In this document: piece after piece, positions 22,599 to 24,568 of the stretch
Layout: every line of letters begins with the position of its first letter
Position numbering within the stretch: the stretch's first letter is position 1
Source of the DNA: Bacillota bacterium
GTDB taxonomy: Bacteria > Bacillota > Clostridia > Christensenellales > Aristaeellaceae
Direction: 5' to 3'
Length of the DNA: 24,568 bases
Assembly (NCBI GenBank): GCA_023415145.1
Contig: JAEZLW010000140.1
Span: 1-24,568, forward strand
Program-made: the position numbers and the translations under genes
The notes under the pieces: model-generated
What the model saw: the letters and a program-made list of their open reading frames with translations, nothing else
Told to the model about the DNA's origin: nothing
Databases searched by the model: none

Positions 22599-23375
22599 TC
22601 ACTCGTTTTCCTTGGGATAGATCACCTTTACATTGGCCTTTGAGAAAACCTCCAGCCATTTGTCTGAAGGTTTTTTATCTGTGACCAGGCTGTCGATTTC
22701 GTCGATGCCGCAAAAATACCGGAAGGATGTGCGGTCAAACTTCGAGCTGTCACACAGGAACACCGCTTTACGGGCACTTTTTTGCATCTGCTTTTTGATG
22801 CACACATCCTCTTCGTTTACATCCGTGACGCCGTTTTCCATAGAAATGGATCTGGCGGAAAAGAACAGCACATCGCATGTAAAGTCTGCCACCCGCTGGC
22901 GGGCCGCCTCCCCCGTAAAGCCCCTGGCGAATGTATTCAGCCAGCCGCCGGTGCAGCAGATTTGCGCGCCGGGGATATTGTCCAGGCAGTCCAGGGACAG
23001 TTGGGCGCTGTTGGTCAGTATTTTCAGGTTGCTTTTCTTGGTAAGAAAACGCACCATATGGGCAACGGTGCTGGTACAGTCCAGGGAGATGTGCATATCG
23101 TCCCTGACCAGCTTGGCGGCCAGCTTGCCGATGATGTTCTTCTCCGCCTTGTTTTCAAAGGTGCGTATGGTGTAGGGAATCTCGCTGGTCTGATGCTCAA
23201 TGAGCATGGCGCCGCCATAGGTACGCCGAAGCAAGCCCTCCTTTTCCAGTTCCTCAAAATCCCGGCGGATGGTGGACGGGCTCACACCATACTGCTTCGA
23301 AAGCTGGCTTACCAGCACGGCCTTTTTCAGTCGAAGCTCCTTCAATATGTCATCGATGCGCTCAATATTCAGCAT
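22599..23375 (-). CDS. DeoR/GlpR-family transcriptional regulator
   Basis: A 258-residue repressor. The N-terminal winged helix (about 5-57) shows RIDDILKELRLKKAVLVSQLSKQYGVSPSTIRRDFEELEKEGLLRRTYGG, the standard DeoR signature ending in the YGG motif. The C-terminal sugar-phosphate-binding (isomerase-like) domain (about 75-235) has LDCTSTVAHM, ILTNSAQ and the FLCDSSKF stretch. Such regulators usually respond to a phosphorylated sugar. GGGGAGG lies 7 nt before the ATG. It has its own promoter and no metabolic gene directly behind it on the strand, so its target could be elsewhere or in the adjoining sugar locus. Confidence 0.94.
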   Translation of the reverse strand: MLNIERIDDILKELRLKKAVLVSQLSKQYGVSPSTIRRDFEELEKEGLLRRTYGGAMLIEHQTSEIPYTIRTFENKAEKNIIGKLAAKLVRDDMHISLDCTSTVAHMVRFLTKKSNLKILTNSAQLSLDCLDNIPGAQICCTGGWLNTFARGFTGEAARQRVADFTCDVLFFSARSISMENGVTDVNEEDVCIKKQMQKSARKAVFLCDSSKFDRTSFRYFCGIDEIDSLVTDKKPSDKWLEVFSKANVKVIYPKENE

Positions 23376-23441
23376 GCGCCAGCCTCCCCGCGATTACATG
23401 CATGAAAAGCAGGCCCCCTATGCCTGTTTCCGCATGTTCCT

Positions 23442-23470
23442 ATCGTATCACAGGCTGATTTTTCTGTAAA
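23442..23470 (-). promoter_or_regulatory. Promoter of the DeoR-family gene
   Basis: On the minus strand TTTACA (23465-23470), 17-bp spacer and TACGAT (23442-23447) with an extended TGA, about 67 bp upstream of the start. Confidence 0.6.
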
Positions 23471-23517
23471 CCAAGCTGGCAAGAATGTATATCATTACCG
23501 CCGTATATATCCTTGTT

Positions 23518-24402
23518 CTATTTTTTCTTCACATACAGATTTGCTTCGCCAGTTTTTACAAAGCCCAGCGAATCGTATAACGGTATGGCTTCGTCATGAT
23601 CGGCGGAAGTGCTGACGAATACCTGGTGTATTCCTCTGTCCTTAAGCATTGACAGCCCGTTTCGCAAAAGCCGTCTGGCAATGCCGCGGCGGCGGTATTC
23701 CGGAAGGCAAGCCACAGGCTCCAGCAGCGCCGTTTTACTGTTTTCATCCACCCACCAGGTGGCAAATCCAATAAAGGCGTTCGTCTTCCTATCGCGGACA
23801 ACGTATTCCAGCGCGGTCTGATAGGCTTTGGAAGCAAGATACATGCGGAACTTTTCTTCCGTTACCTCAGAGCCCGATGGTATGTCAGCATACAGAGCAC
23901 GCTCCGGGATATCTTCCTGTGCAAGCAGCGCAATTTTTTCCGTACCCTCGGAAAGCTTCTGCGGCACCCAGCCATCAAGTGCCAGGACAGCCTGATACCG
24001 CTCCTCCGCCTCCTTGGTAAACCCCCGGACCTGAAGCGCTGCACACAATGCGTGGCTGTTGCTGTTGACAATGGTGGTAAATGCATCATGCTTCTCAAAG
24101 CAGCCTTCGGCTAACCTCAGCGCAACATCCGCATGTTCCTCATAATCCGGCATAAGGCGGAGCACAAACTCCCCTTCCTCCTGATAAGCAAGAACATAGC
24201 CAACCGCCGTATCGTCCACATACAAGAGCTTGCCATACGAAAATACGTCCATGGCGCCGCCTCCGAACAGATACCTGTCATAGCGCAGGCCGCCCGGATG
24301 CACCTGCCAGAAACCGTGCCCCTTTGCTTTGCAGATGATGCTTTCAATTTCGCACATCAAGTCAAAGTCAGCTTCACAGCAGGCATTTTTCAAAAGCATC
24401 AT
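23518..24402 (-). CDS. GNAT-family N-acetyltransferase, probably two tandem GNAT domains
   Basis: A 294-residue protein. The C-terminal half (about 160-292) is a clear GNAT domain with the acetyl-CoA loop PEYRRRGIARRLLRNGL and the later SADHDEAIPLYDSLGFVKTG. The N-terminal half (about 1-145) resembles a second, degenerate GNAT fold (VDDTAVGYVLAYQE, FTTIVNSNSHALCAALQVRGFTK) without the full acetyl-CoA loop. Such tandem proteins occur in several antibiotic- and amine-acetylating groups, but no substrate can be named. Upstream spacing is poor: GGATGAT lies before the ATG at 24402, with a second ATG directly after it. It appears to be a single-gene unit with an extended -10 promoter. Confidence 0.9.
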   Translation of the reverse strand: MMLLKNACCEADFDLMCEIESIICKAKGHGFWQVHPGGLRYDRYLFGGGAMDVFSYGKLLYVDDTAVGYVLAYQEEGEFVLRLMPDYEEHADVALRLAEGCFEKHDAFTTIVNSNSHALCAALQVRGFTKEAEERYQAVLALDGWVPQKLSEGTEKIALLAQEDIPERALYADIPSGSEVTEEKFRMYLASKAYQTALEYVVRDRKTNAFIGFATWWVDENSKTALLEPVACLPEYRRRGIARRLLRNGLSMLKDRGIHQVFVSTSADHDEAIPLYDSLGFVKTGEANLYVKKK

Positions 24403-24449
24403 TTTTGCATCATCCGTTCATTTTGTCATCAAACCGTTTGCACCTGAAT

Positions 24450-24477
24450 ATTATACCACACACAAAATATGCGGCAA
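24450..24477 (-). promoter_or_regulatory. Promoter of the GNAT gene
   Basis: On the minus strand a perfect TATAAT (24450-24455) with extended TGG, and TTGCCG (24472-24477) 16 bp upstream as the likely -35. Confidence 0.6.
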
Positions 24478-24491
24478 AGCCTGGAAATTTA

Positions 24492-24568
24492 TTATTTTCT
24501 GGCATCAATGATATGGATCTGGCGGTTTTTTGCATAGGTGTAGGTGGTTAACTTCCGGTAGTCCGAAT
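24492..24568 (-). CDS. Possible C-terminal end of a leftward gene, cut by the right edge
   Basis: A leftward frame entering at the window edge reads SDYRKLTTYTYAKNRQIHII then DARK and a TAA stop at 24494-24492. The composition looks protein-like and the other two frames stop at once or look random, but 24 codons are too few to identify a family. It could also be chance. Confidence 0.35.
   Translation of the reverse strand, partial: SDYRKLTTYTYAKNRQIHIIDARK

Noticed and set aside
1881..23404. CATGCATG three times in intergenic DNA (1884, 2034, 23397)
   Set aside because: More than the roughly 0.4 copies expected by chance, but flanks differ and positions relative to promoters are not consistent, so a shared function is not supported.

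Overview
The window looks like chromosomal DNA of a low-to-mid GC member of the Bacillota, most likely class Clostridia. The basis is a set of gene families typical of that group (XpaC, TelA, DUF1836, LytR-CpsA-Psr, RlmD-type methyltransferase, VanY-like proteins), strong AGGAGG ribosome binding sites, sigma-A type promoters and occasional TTG starts. Several exported proteins have simple Ala-x-Ala signal peptides. A Christensenellales-like gut lineage would fit, but that placement is inference. No rRNA, tRNA, CRISPR array, transposase or phage gene was seen.

Left part (1-9020), envelope and stress functions. An ABC-2 type exporter pair (permease cut by the left edge, ATPase at 1040-1750) is followed by a VanY/M15B-like membrane protein (2093-3217) whose metal ligands all appear to be replaced. 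A leftward cluster follows: xpaC (7476-6733), telA (6720-5548), a LemA-like gene (5522-4977) and a TPM-domain gene (4937-4068). It ends with an OmpR-type response regulator (3958-3314) that lacks the phospho-acceptor aspartate and has no kinase beside it. The cluster is preceded by two promoters, a structured leader and three exact 7-bp repeats at an 11-bp period placed just upstream of the weaker promoter. That layout is the one expected for an OmpR/PhoB-family activator. I consider this cluster plus its degenerate regulator the most interesting system here. A LytR-CpsA-Psr cell-wall ligase gene with its own promoter and terminator lies upstream.

Middle part (9160-12617), housekeeping and small regulators. 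This holds a 23S rRNA uracil-C5 methyltransferase (RlmD type), a small lipocalin-like protein, a DUF1836 DNA-binding protein and, divergently, an SGNH hydrolase. A 21-bp perfect palindrome sits on the SGNH promoter. A 145-bp repeat-like structured element separates the SGNH gene from the sugar locus.

Right part (12824-22585), carbohydrate utilisation. A leftward operon encodes a sugar-binding protein, two MalF/MalG-type permeases, a GH65 glycoside phosphorylase and a secreted right-handed beta-helix glycoside hydrolase (GH28/GH49-like) with a C-terminal F5/8-type carbohydrate-binding domain. A divergent LacI regulator is followed by an inositol-monophosphatase-family gene. Two near-palindromic operators bracket the operon promoter. 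The likely logic is outside depolymerisation, ABC import of a short alpha-glycoside, phosphorolysis inside, and repression by LacI. No transporter ATPase is encoded here, so a shared MsmX-type ATPase must be assumed.

Right edge (22599-24568): a DeoR-family repressor, a two-domain GNAT acetyltransferase and possibly the last 25 codons of another leftward gene.
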